64,000 bases of DNA from Bacteroidota bacterium (GTDB lineage: Bacteria; Bacteroidota; Bacteroidia; Chitinophagales; Chitinophagaceae). Positions 52,648-61,253 of this stretch are shown in pieces. Below the pieces are notes generated by a model. It ran no database searches, was not told the DNA's origin, and saw only the letters and a list, made by a program, of their open reading frames with translations. The position numbers and the translations under genes were made by a program. The stretch is from assembly GCA_947451115.1 (NCBI GenBank), contig CANFXV010000003.1:1-64000 (forward strand), given 5' to 3'. The first letter of the stretch is position 1, and every line of letters begins with the position of its first letter.

Positions 52648-53973
52648 ATGAGTACAAAAAATTGGAAGTTCATTGGGCAAGCATTTCTATTGGCACTATT
52701 ATTACAGTCCTGTACGGCTAAAAAAACAGCTGCACTAGACCCTGTAAAAATGTTGATTGACAATGAGGATCAATTAACCCAGGTGATTATTTACGATGTA
52801 TTCACGCCTCCCGTGGCCAGTAGAATTTATGTGTATTCTTCCATTGCTTCCTACGAAGCCATTCGCTTTTCAAAGCCTGGTTCGGCTTCCATTGCAGAAA
52901 GTTTAAATGGATTTGGGAAAATGCCTGAGCCTGATAAAAATAAAAAGTACAATTTTAATTTAGCGGCCTCTAAAGCATTTTTTAAAGTAGCCAGAAATGT
53001 AAAAGTGTTTTCAGTGGACTCTTTAACTGCTTATGAAAATAAAGTGTATGGCGCTTATAAAGATTTATTGGATGAAGCCACTTACAATGCCTCTATTGAA
53101 TTTGGAGATACAGTGGCGAATGCAGTGATGGCAAGGGCTAAAAAAGATGGGTATTTTAAATCTAGAGGCAAGGCCAAATATCTTGGCAGCAACGATCCTG
53201 GCAAATGGAGACCTACGCCTCCTGATTATCTAGATGGTGTGGAGTGGTGTTGGAATACAATGATGCCGATGGTACTAGATTCTGCTTCTGAATTCAAACC
53301 CAATCGTCCTCCAGTTTATGATACCAAACCTGGTTCGGTTTATTTTACCATGATGAAGGAAGTGTATGACATCAATAAAAATTTAACAGACGAACAAAAA
53401 TTAATTGCAAAGTATTGGGATGACAATCCCTTTGTTTTGGAACATGACGGACATTTGATGTATGGCAATAAAAAAATTACACCGGGTGGACACTGGATGG
53501 GTATTGCAGCTCAAATTATAGAGCAATCTAAAGCAGATCCGGTGAAAGCAGCACAAACATTTGCATTAACTTCTATTGCTTTGTTTGATGGATTTATTTC
53601 ATGCTGGGATGAAAAATATCGAAGTAGTTATGTACGACCTGTAACTGCGATCAATGAACTCATTGACAAAGGTTGGACACCCTTATTGCAAACCCCACCA
53701 TTTCCAGAATACACTAGCGGACATAGCACCATTACAGCTTCTGCTGCAACCGTCTTGACTAAATTGTATGGCGACAATGTTGCCTTTGAAGATTCTAGCG
53801 ACTACCATTATATTGGGTTGAAAAGAAAGTTTAATTCCTTCCATCAAGCAGCTGCGGAATGTTCCATGAGTAGGGTATACGGCGGTATACATTATATAAT
53901 TAGTGTAAATACGGGTGCTGAAATGGGCAAGCAAGTGGGTGGTTTAGTTATTAAAAAATTAATCAAGGACTAA
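52648..53973 (+). CDS. vanadium-dependent haloperoxidase/PAP2-type lipoprotein
   Basis: The protein is 441 aa from ATG 52648. A lipobox (LLLQSCTAK) follows a short signal peptide. The PAP2/vanadium-peroxidase active-site motifs are present in order: K-x6-RP in KYRSSYVRPVT, SGH in PEYTSGHSTIT, and SR-x5-H in SRVYGGIHY. These bind vanadate in haloperoxidases or phosphate in acid phosphatases, and sequence alone does not decide between them. The domain size fits the bacterial VCPO-like group. It is presumably anchored facing the periplasm. Confidence 0.83.
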   Translation: MSTKNWKFIGQAFLLALLLQSCTAKKTAALDPVKMLIDNEDQLTQVIIYDVFTPPVASRIYVYSSIASYEAIRFSKPGSASIAESLNGFGKMPEPDKNKKYNFNLAASKAFFKVARNVKVFSVDSLTAYENKVYGAYKDLLDEATYNASIEFGDTVANAVMARAKKDGYFKSRGKAKYLGSNDPGKWRPTPPDYLDGVEWCWNTMMPMVLDSASEFKPNRPPVYDTKPGSVYFTMMKEVYDINKNLTDEQKLIAKYWDDNPFVLEHDGHLMYGNKKITPGGHWMGIAAQIIEQSKADPVKAAQTFALTSIALFDGFISCWDEKYRSSYVRPVTAINELIDKGWTPLLQTPPFPEYTSGHSTITASAATVLTKLYGDNVAFEDSSDYHYIGLKRKFNSFHQAAAECSMSRVYGGIHYIISVNTGAEMGKQVGGLVIKKLIKD

Positions 53974-53985
53974 GAAAAATTTAAA

Positions 53986-54738
53986 TTATTTTTTAAGCAA
54001 CATGAACACAGAACCAATTAAGGTTAAAATAATAATTAGTTTTCTGTAATTTTTTTCTTGCACTTTGTCTACCAATTTTAGACCCACTATAAATCCTATG
54101 GCTAAAGTAGGAAGCAGTAAGCTGTCTATTTTGAGCGTCTGCATCGTTATATTTTTCCAATAAAATACTTGAAAGGGCAATTTGAATAAGTTCATAAAAA
54201 GAAAAATCCATGCTGCAGTTCCAATAAAATCATTTTTTTCAAAACGCATGGCCAAGAAATATAAATTGGAAAAGGCGCCAGCCAAATTGCCCAGCATGGT
54301 GGTAATGCCTGCGGCTAAACCAGTACTAGCCACAAACATAGGATGAGTGGGTACCTTATTTGATTTTCTAAACTCCATCCATAAAATAATTAGAATCGTA
54401 AATAATATAATCACTGCCATTATTTTTCGGAACAAAGCTTCATTGATGTCTTTGCCAATGAAGTTGCCTATGAGGATACCCGCAATCATCCAAGGTACAA
54501 TTTTCCAAAAATGGTTCCACTTAGCATGACGATGGTAATAGCTCACTGCGGCAATGTCTGCTAAACACAATAAAGGAAGTACAATGCCTGTAGAGGCCTT
54601 GCTTCCAAATACAAAGGCCATGAGGGTGACACTTAGCATATCGATGCCTTTTAAGCCAGCCTTGGTGAGTCCTATAAAAAAAGAAGCGAGTAGCATAATG
54701 CCCCAGGTTGGTAAAGAATATTGTGAGAGTAGGTCCAT
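53986..54738 (-). CDS. TauE/SafE family sulfite/organosulfur exporter-like permease
   Basis: The 250-aa membrane protein has about eight helices and TauE/SafE-family features: an N-terminal ASFFIGLTKAGLKGIDML and a repeated GN motif (ILIGNFIGKDIN and TTMLGNLAGAFSNLYFLAM). Members move sulfite, sulfoacetate or other anions; the substrate here is unknown. It lies 53 bp downstream of pxpB on the same strand and may be co-transcribed, so an organic-acid role is possible. Confidence 0.82.
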   Translation of the reverse strand: MDLLSQYSLPTWGIMLLASFFIGLTKAGLKGIDMLSVTLMAFVFGSKASTGIVLPLLCLADIAAVSYYHRHAKWNHFWKIVPWMIAGILIGNFIGKDINEALFRKIMAVIILFTILIILWMEFRKSNKVPTHPMFVASTGLAAGITTMLGNLAGAFSNLYFLAMRFEKNDFIGTAAWIFLFMNLFKLPFQVFYWKNITMQTLKIDSLLLPTLAIGFIVGLKLVDKVQEKNYRKLIIILTLIGSVFMLLKK

Positions 54739-54791
54739 GCTTTGTATTTAATGGTTAATGAAAAAAAATGGTTGAAATTGTTTGATACAAA

Positions 54792-55535
54792 TTATCTTTC
54801 TGCCTCCTTCATGTTGTCAAATGTTTTTCGATCAATCGAATAAAATTGAACTCGATCTCCTGTTTGAAACAAAGCTAATTTACTGGGTTCAGGGTCAAAT
54901 ATTTTTATTGGAGTTCTGCCAATAATTTGCCAGCCGCCTGGACTGTCCATTGGATACACGCCCGTTTGTGGCCCAGCAATACCAACACTTCCAGCCAAAA
55001 CCTTTGCCCGAGGTGCAGGATGCCTGGCCATTTGAATTTTTTCATGCACATTGCCCATGTAGGCAAAGCCTGGCATAAAGCCTAGGCAATACACTGAATA
55101 TATTTCGCTGCTATGTATTTGAATAATTTCTTCGACGGTAGTATTTTTTAAAGCAGCCATCTGGGCTAAGTCAATGCCAAAGTCTAGCGCATAACAAACA
55201 GGCACTTGAATGATTTTGTTATTGATTGTTTTGTTTATTGCTGGTAATTCCTTCAGTGGAGTCAATAATAATTTTTTAAATACAAGTAAGGGTTCCTCGG
55301 TCTGATGCTGGTAGTAGCGATTTAGGTCAAAAACCACCGTAACAGTTTGATAGGCCGGAATGATGTCTTTGATCCAAGAATGCTTATTTTTCAATGCCTT
55401 GCAGGCCTCTGTTATTTGTCTTAGGTAGGCCATCGTTTCTGCTGAAACGCTGGAATGGAGGGCTACCAAAAACGCATGATCCCCCAGATAATTAATTTGC
55501 AAAGGAGGGGGTTTAAAACTATTGGCTGATTGCAT
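54792..55535 (-). CDS. pxpB: 5-oxoprolinase subunit PxpB (KipI family)
   Basis: The 247-aa protein is the AHS1/KipI-family partner of PxpA and PxpC. Signatures are INYLGDHAFLVAL at the N-terminus and GFMPGFAYMGNV, APRAKVLAGSVGIAGPQTGVYP and SPGGWQIIGRTP in the C-terminal half. It sits about 20 kb from the pxpC-pxpA operon, next to a TauE/SafE permease. TACCTTTT, one mismatch from the -7 box, lies 3 nt before the ATG, so it may be leaderless. Confidence 0.92.
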   Translation of the reverse strand: MQSANSFKPPPLQINYLGDHAFLVALHSSVSAETMAYLRQITEACKALKNKHSWIKDIIPAYQTVTVVFDLNRYYQHQTEEPLLVFKKLLLTPLKELPAINKTINNKIIQVPVCYALDFGIDLAQMAALKNTTVEEIIQIHSSEIYSVYCLGFMPGFAYMGNVHEKIQMARHPAPRAKVLAGSVGIAGPQTGVYPMDSPGGWQIIGRTPIKIFDPEPSKLALFQTGDRVQFYSIDRKTFDNMKEAER

Positions 55536-55538
55536 CCT

Positions 55539-55546
55539 AAAAGGTA
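55539..55546 (-). promoter_or_regulatory. probable -7 box of pxpB
   Basis: On the minus strand TACCTTTT (7 of 8 matches) is followed by AGG and ATG. Confidence 0.4.
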
Positions 55547-55609
55547 ATTATTATTGTGCGATTTAGCCAAAATAAGGCAAAAAAAAGTATATTTATTCAA
55601 TCAATTTTT

Positions 55610-56995
55610 ATGAGAAAAAATTTACAAAAATTTATTGCTTTTAGTTGGATGTTTTGCTCCCTGCAAACATCTGCTCAAATATTTACTACCACGGCAAATG
55701 GGTTGGTTAAATTTAAAGAGCAAGCCTTGGTAAAATCAAACCATCAGCAGCTTAAAGAAGCGGCTACTACTATACAAGTAGATAGTAAATTAAGGTTTCA
55801 AACCATGGAAGGTTTTGGTTATGCTTTAACTGGTGGTTCTGCCCAATTAATTGACCAATTAGCGCCCGAAAAACAAAAGGCCATCCTTAAAGAAATTTTT
55901 GGTAAAGGCCCCAATGATTTAGGCGTATCCTATATAAGAATTAGCATGGGCGCTTCTGATTTAGATGCACATGTATTTAGTTACAATGATTTGCCCAAGG
56001 GCACCACCGATTCGGCACTCACTAATTTTTCCTTGTCTGAGGATACCTTGCATTTAATTCCGATACTTAAAAAAGCATTGGCCATTCAACCTGGTTTGAA
56101 AATCATGGCTTCTCCTTGGAGTCCTCCAGTATGGATGAAGTCAAACAATGGCAGCATGGGTGGAAGCCTATTAAAAAAATACTATGCATCCTATGCTCAG
56201 TATTTTGTGAAATACATCAAGGCCATGAAGGCGAAAGGAATTTCAATCAGTTCCATCACCATGCAAAATGAACCAGAGCATGGGGGCAACAATCCAAGTT
56301 TATTGATGAATTCAGAAGAACAAAAAGAATTTTTGAGAGATTACCTTGGGCCCATTTTTCAAAAAGAAAAAATAAAATCAGAAATCGTATTGTATGACCA
56401 TAATGCAGATCATCCCAATTATCCTATTAATATTTTAGAGGATGCTAAAGCAAAATCATATGCAGCAGCCACTGCTTTTCATTTGTACTTAGGTAAAGAA
56501 GATGCGCTGTCTGAAGTGCATCAAAAACATCCTGACAAGAAAATTTATTTTACCGAACAATGGACGGGTGCCAAGGGCAGCTTTGACGGAGATTTTATCT
56601 GGCATTTAGAACATATTGTAATAGGGACCATTCAAAATTGGAGTAGTCTGGTATTAGAATGGAATTTGGCTGCCAATGCCAAATTCGAACCGCATACACC
56701 CATGGGCTGCACAGAATGCAAGGGTGCTTTCACCATTCAGGATGAAACCATCAATAGAAATGTGAGTTATTATATTATTGGACAAATTTCAAAATACATA
56801 AAACCAGGCGCAGTAAGAATACAGAGCAGTGTCAACAACGAATCCATTAAAACAGTGGCCTTTGCATTACCCAATGGGAAAAAGGGCTTATTGGTTTTAA
56901 ATACCTCAGTAGAAAAGGAAATAAATTTAAAAGAAGGCTTGCATCAATACCATTTTACGATGCCTGCCCAATCAGCCTCCACAATTATTTGGTAA
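55610..56995 (+). CDS. GH30 family glycoside hydrolase (glucosylceramidase-like), secreted
   Basis: The protein is 461 aa from ATG 55610; the track's 55556 start precedes the signal peptide (IAFSWMFCSLQTSAQ). GH30 TIM-barrel landmarks are present: MEGFGYALTGGSA, SYIRISMGASDLD, MASPWSPPVWMKSN, the acid/base Glu in MQNEPEHGG and the nucleophile Glu in IYFTEQWTG. A small C-terminal beta domain follows. Related enzymes cleave beta-1,6-glucan or glucosylceramide-like beta-glucosides. TATATTTA upstream (55588-55595) may be its -7 box. The GH3 gene follows immediately. Confidence 0.9.
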   Translation: MRKNLQKFIAFSWMFCSLQTSAQIFTTTANGLVKFKEQALVKSNHQQLKEAATTIQVDSKLRFQTMEGFGYALTGGSAQLIDQLAPEKQKAILKEIFGKGPNDLGVSYIRISMGASDLDAHVFSYNDLPKGTTDSALTNFSLSEDTLHLIPILKKALAIQPGLKIMASPWSPPVWMKSNNGSMGGSLLKKYYASYAQYFVKYIKAMKAKGISISSITMQNEPEHGGNNPSLLMNSEEQKEFLRDYLGPIFQKEKIKSEIVLYDHNADHPNYPINILEDAKAKSYAAATAFHLYLGKEDALSEVHQKHPDKKIYFTEQWTGAKGSFDGDFIWHLEHIVIGTIQNWSSLVLEWNLAANAKFEPHTPMGCTECKGAFTIQDETINRNVSYYIIGQISKYIKPGAVRIQSSVNNESIKTVAFALPNGKKGLLVLNTSVEKEINLKEGLHQYHFTMPAQSASTIIW

Positions 56996-57027
56996 AAAAT
57001 AATATGAAATACATAAAATTAGCACGT

Positions 57028-59304
57028 ATGAAAAAGGAATTATTATTCATGGTTACGATGTTAACCAGCACATTTTTATTTGCACAAACAAGCAAAGACG
57101 CAACGATGCATGCATTTGTTAATAAGCTGCTAGCTAAAATGACCTTGGAAGAAAAATTAGGGCAATTAAACTTGCCAGCTTCAAGTGATTTTGTAACGGG
57201 CGCAGTGAGTAGTTCTGACATTGCACAAAAAGTAAAAGAGGGCAAAGTAGGTGGAGTTTTTAATATTAGATCGGTGACTAAAATAAAAGAGTTGCAAGAG
57301 TTTGCAGTTAAAAATACAAGATTGCATATTCCTTTATTGTTTGGCATGGATGTGATTCATGGATATAAAACAATTTTTCCTATTCCAATAGGTATGTCGG
57401 CTACTTGGGACATGCCTTTAATTGAACGTTCTGCGCGCATTGCAGCAAGCGAAGCCAGTGCAGACGGTATTATGTGGACCTTCTCACCCATGGTAGATTT
57501 AACGCGTGATCCTCGTTGGGGTAGAACTTCAGAGGGCAATGGAGAAGATGCATTTTTGAGTTCAGCCATTGCTAAAGCCATGGTGCATGGGTATCAAGGG
57601 GATGATTTGTCATTGAAAAATACGATTATGTCTTGCGTGAAACATTATGCTTTGTATGGTGCAGCAGAAGGTGGGCGAGATTATAACACAACAGATATGA
57701 GTCGCATCAGAATGTACAATGAATATTTTCCTCCTTATAAAGCTGCAGTTGATGCAGGGGTAAAAACTGTCATGGTGTCTTTTAATGAAATTGATGGTAT
57801 TCCTGCCTCAGGCAATAAATGGTTGGTGGACGATGTCTTGCGCAAACAATGGAAATTCAATGGAATGGTAGTATCTGATTATACAGGCATTCCTGAAATG
57901 GTGAACCATGGCATTGGTGATTTTAAAACCGTGAATGAAAAAGCATTACTTGCAGGCGTGGATATGGACATGGTAGGAGAAGGTTTTTTAAATATGTTTA
58001 AACAATCTTTGAAAGAAGGAAAAATTACACAAGCGCAAATTGATAAAGCATGTGAAAGAATTTTAATTTCTAAATATGAATTGGGTTTGTTTGATGATCC
58101 TTATAAATATTGTGATGAGAAAAGATCTGCTACAGAAGTTTTCACAGAGAAGAATAGAATGGATGCAAGGGTCATAGCAGCGCAAAGTTTTGTCTTATTA
58201 AAGAACAACAATAATATATTACCCATTGCTAAAGGAAAAGTAATTGCCTTGGTGGGTCCTTTGGCCAATGCCAAAGAAAACATGACGGGTACATGGAGCG
58301 TGGGGGCTGACAATTCAAAATCCATCTCTTTATTGCAAGGATTGACTGAATTGGTGGGTACGAACGGAAAAGTAGCGTACGCAAAGGGTTCTAATTTAGA
58401 AGATGATTATGAATTACAAAAGCGTGAAACCATGTTTGGAAAAGACATGGAAAGAGATGCGCGCACTGCCGATCAATTAATCCAAGAAGCTTTGACAGTG
58501 AGTGCCAATGCAGATGTAATTGTAGCGGCTTTAGGAGAAGGCGCGGAAAGTACTGGAGAAAGTGCTTCTCGTTCTAATTTAGATTTACCTGCTGCGCAAC
58601 AAAAATTATTAAAAGCCTTACTAGCCACTGGTAAACCTGTGGTACTAGTTTTATTCAATGGTCGTCCACTTACTTTAACATGGGAAGATGCGAATGTGCC
58701 CTCTATTTTAGAGGTATGGTTTGCAGGTTCTGAAGCGGGCTATGCCATTGCAGATGCTTTGTTGGGTAAAGTAAATCCATCAGGAAAATTAAGTATGAGC
58801 TTCCCTCAAAATGTAGGTCAAATACCTTTATACTACAATCATAAAAATACAGGACGTCCATTAAGCAAATGGTTCTCTAAATTCCAATCCAACTATTTAG
58901 ATGTTAGCAATGATCCTTTATATCCATTTGGTTATGGCTTAAGTTATTCAAAATTTGAGTATAGCAATTTTGCAGTATCAGATACCGTATTGAAAGGCAA
59001 TAAGAAATTAATTGCCACCGTAGAAGTAAAAAACACGAGTGCTACTCCTGGTAAAGAGGTTGTGCAAATGTACATTAGAGATGTGGTTGGCTCAGTGACT
59101 AGACCTGTGGAAGAATTGAAAGGTTTCCAAAAAATAGAATTGGCGGCCGGTGAAACAAAGAAAGTTAGCTTTGAAATAACACCAGAATTGTTGAAATTTT
59201 ACAATACCGATTTAAAATATGATTGGGAGCCAGGGGAGTTTCAAATCATGGTAGGAACCAATTCAAGAGATGTGCAAAAGCTAAAAGTAATTTGGACGAA
59301 GTAG
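57028..59304 (+). CDS. bglX: GH3 family beta-glucosidase (BglX-like), secreted
   Basis: The protein is 758 aa from ATG 57028 (57004 also possible). It has a signal peptide ending STFLFAQ, then the GH3 N-terminal barrel with LLFGMDVIHGYKT, WGRTSEGNGEDAF and KHYALYG. The nucleophile Asp is in VVSDYTGIPEM. The alpha/beta sandwich domain (KVIALVGPLANA) and a C-terminal fibronectin-III-like domain (YPFGYGLSYSKFEYSN) complete the BglX layout. It releases terminal glucose (or related) residues from beta-oligosaccharides in the periplasm. It directly follows GH30, which points to joint oligosaccharide degradation. Confidence 0.92.
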   Translation: MKKELLFMVTMLTSTFLFAQTSKDATMHAFVNKLLAKMTLEEKLGQLNLPASSDFVTGAVSSSDIAQKVKEGKVGGVFNIRSVTKIKELQEFAVKNTRLHIPLLFGMDVIHGYKTIFPIPIGMSATWDMPLIERSARIAASEASADGIMWTFSPMVDLTRDPRWGRTSEGNGEDAFLSSAIAKAMVHGYQGDDLSLKNTIMSCVKHYALYGAAEGGRDYNTTDMSRIRMYNEYFPPYKAAVDAGVKTVMVSFNEIDGIPASGNKWLVDDVLRKQWKFNGMVVSDYTGIPEMVNHGIGDFKTVNEKALLAGVDMDMVGEGFLNMFKQSLKEGKITQAQIDKACERILISKYELGLFDDPYKYCDEKRSATEVFTEKNRMDARVIAAQSFVLLKNNNNILPIAKGKVIALVGPLANAKENMTGTWSVGADNSKSISLLQGLTELVGTNGKVAYAKGSNLEDDYELQKRETMFGKDMERDARTADQLIQEALTVSANADVIVAALGEGAESTGESASRSNLDLPAAQQKLLKALLATGKPVVLVLFNGRPLTLTWEDANVPSILEVWFAGSEAGYAIADALLGKVNPSGKLSMSFPQNVGQIPLYYNHKNTGRPLSKWFSKFQSNYLDVSNDPLYPFGYGLSYSKFEYSNFAVSDTVLKGNKKLIATVEVKNTSATPGKEVVQMYIRDVVGSVTRPVEELKGFQKIELAAGETKKVSFEITPELLKFYNTDLKYDWEPGEFQIMVGTNSRDVQKLKVIWTK

Positions 59305-59312
59305 GAATTAAT

Positions 59313-60104
59313 TTACCAGGAACCATACAACCCGTCCTTTAATGCCTTTTGATATTTCTTGTCATTGAAAGTGTATAAATAAGGGGCTTTGTGTGCGCCG
59401 CCTTTTCTGGTTTCGTTTAGTTTATTTAGAATACCAAAGCTTAGCATTTTTCGTTGAAAATTTCGACGGTCCAATGGCTTGTTTAAAATGGTCTCGTATA
59501 ATTTTTGTAATTCAGGCATGGTAAATTTCTTGGGCAATAAGTTTTTACCAATGGGAAGATAGGCCAATTGAGTTCTAAGGCTTTCAAGGGCTTTTTTAAC
59601 GATACTATCGTGGTCATGGTCAAAACTAAGCTTACTCAAATGTTCAATGCCTATCCAAGAATTTAGGGAATTAAATGAATCGTTTTGAACAGTGAAATTG
59701 GTGTAATCAATCAATGCATAATAACCAGCAGATACAAATCTTTGAAGCAGCCAATGGTCCTTGGATAATTTAGTTCCATATTGTTCAAAAGTAGCTTTAT
59801 GCGCCGAGGCTTCAATTCTATTGGGTTGGCCAAAAACATTAAATTGTTGTAAGAAAATATCTTTAAGGCCTGTTCTTTCCTTTAATACTCGATAGGCGGC
59901 AGCATCAATATCTTCGTTTTTAAGCACAAATCCACCAGGAACGGACCATTTATTGCTATCTGCAATATCCAATAAAAGAATTTTAAGGCTGTTTTCGTGG
60001 AAACCAAAAATCACACAATCCACGGAAATACCGGGTAAAAAAAGTTCATCCCCCTTAATAAGCAATTGCTTAAGACTGGCTGGGAGTGAGGGTGATTTTG
60101 ACAT
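59313..60104 (-). CDS. Nudix-related transcriptional regulator (NrtR/AraR-like)
   Basis: The 263-aa protein has an N-terminal Nudix fold (VDCVIFGFHENSLKILLLDI) and a C-terminal winged-helix segment (LPKKFTMPELQKLYETILNKPLDRRNFQRKM). The Nudix box keeps its spacing, but the core REUxEExGU reads RVLKERTGL, so the two catalytic Glu next to Arg are lost. This suggests ligand sensing instead of hydrolysis. NrtR-family AraR proteins control sugar genes in Bacteroidota. The adjoining GH3/GH30 and isomerase genes are plausible targets. TACCTTTA lies 4 nt before the ATG. Confidence 0.82.
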   Translation of the reverse strand: MSKSPSLPASLKQLLIKGDELFLPGISVDCVIFGFHENSLKILLLDIADSNKWSVPGGFVLKNEDIDAAAYRVLKERTGLKDIFLQQFNVFGQPNRIEASAHKATFEQYGTKLSKDHWLLQRFVSAGYYALIDYTNFTVQNDSFNSLNSWIGIEHLSKLSFDHDHDSIVKKALESLRTQLAYLPIGKNLLPKKFTMPELQKLYETILNKPLDRRNFQRKMLSFGILNKLNETRKGGAHKAPYLYTFNDKKYQKALKDGLYGSW

Positions 60105-60108
60105 GGCT

Positions 60109-60116
60109 TAAAGGTA
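60109..60116 (-). promoter_or_regulatory. probable -7 box of the Nudix-related regulator
   Basis: On the minus strand TACCTTTA (7 of 8 matches) is followed by AGCC and ATG, the same N4 spacing as tgt and the rlmI-like gene. Confidence 0.45.
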
Positions 60117-60207
60117 AAAGATTTTTGAAATTTAGGCTAATTTAATTATATTGTGTCATTATAACGCATTGAAAAGGCCTTATCCTCCATTTAAATTATA
60201 TAATAAA

Positions 60208-61140
60208 ATGAATACTAGAAGAAAATTTTTACAGCAAGCTGCCACTTTAACAATGGGGGCTACTTTACTCAATAAGTCCAGTTGGGCCAATAGTTTTATG
60301 ACCGATGCACCCTTGCCTGCACCAGGTATTCAATTGTTTACTTTATTTAATGATATGGATACGGATACCTTGGGCACGTTAAAAAAAGTAGCCGCTGCTG
60401 GTTATATAAATATTGAATCTGCTTTTAGTAAGCAACCAGGATTTTATGGTAAGCAACCCAAAGAATTTAGGACCTTATTGCAAGACTTGGGCATGCAGTG
60501 GCGTTCGCATCATGTAGCTGGGGCACCCTTAAAACTGCCACCAGGTTATAAATTACCCTTGGGTCCAGATGGTCAACCCATGAAATTTCCTCCAATGAAA
60601 AACTTAAGAGACAATAGTCAAGAAATGGTGGACTTGGTAGCGGAATCAGGTATTAAATATATAGTATGTGCGAATATTCCAATTGATACAGTAGATGAAA
60701 TCAAAGAAGCTGCTGCTATTTTACAAAAAACAGGGGAGCAGGCAAAAAAAGCAGGATTGCAATTAGTTTACCACAACCATGCCTCCGAGTTTAATAAGGT
60801 AGGAGACCTAGTGTCCTATGATTACTTCTTAACACAACTTAGTGCCGATATTTTAAAAATGGAATTGGATTTGGGTTGGGTTTTTAGAGCTAAAAAAAAT
60901 CCGGTAGCTATATTCAATCAAAATAAGGGTCGTTTTCCATTAATTCACGTGAAGGATATGGATGCAGCTGGAAACATTGTTCCTTTTGGAACGGGCAGCT
61001 TTGACTTTAAAGAAACCTTCCAACATATGGATGCAGCGGGATTGAAGTATTATTTCTTAGAACAAGATTTTCCTAAAAATCCATTGGAAGATATCAAGAC
61101 TTCCATTCAAAATTTCGAAAAATTTAAAAAGACTTTATAG
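60208..61140 (+). CDS. sugar phosphate isomerase/epimerase-like TIM-barrel protein, Tat-exported
   Basis: The protein is 310 aa from ATG 60208. A twin-arginine signal (NTRRKFLQQAATLTMGA) indicates folded export through the Tat pathway. The AP-endonuclease-2/xylose-isomerase-like barrel shows YHNHASEF, KMELDLGWVFRA, IHVKDMD and a final EQDFP, which supply likely metal ligands. A periplasmic sugar isomerase or 3-keto-sugar-processing role is plausible beside the Gfo/Idh oxidoreductase. The exact substrate is unknown. Confidence 0.85.
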   Translation: MNTRRKFLQQAATLTMGATLLNKSSWANSFMTDAPLPAPGIQLFTLFNDMDTDTLGTLKKVAAAGYINIESAFSKQPGFYGKQPKEFRTLLQDLGMQWRSHHVAGAPLKLPPGYKLPLGPDGQPMKFPPMKNLRDNSQEMVDLVAESGIKYIVCANIPIDTVDEIKEAAAILQKTGEQAKKAGLQLVYHNHASEFNKVGDLVSYDYFLTQLSADILKMELDLGWVFRAKKNPVAIFNQNKGRFPLIHVKDMDAAGNIVPFGTGSFDFKETFQHMDAAGLKYYFLEQDFPKNPLEDIKTSIQNFEKFKKTL

Positions 61141-61195
61141 GTGATTAGTTAATTTATCTTCCCCCCTCTATAGTGATTTATTAAGTGAGTTTGAT

Positions 61196-61232
61196 AAAAA
61201 AAACCTCCTACGAGCAATCGAGGAGGTTTTTT
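61196..61232. terminator. bidirectional terminator between convergent sugar genes
   Basis: AAAACCTCCT and AGGAGGTTTT form a 10-bp stem with an 11-nt loop. A-rich and T-rich flanks extend it on both sides. Confidence 0.88.
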
Positions 61233-61253
61233 ATTTAAATGATTACTTAAATC

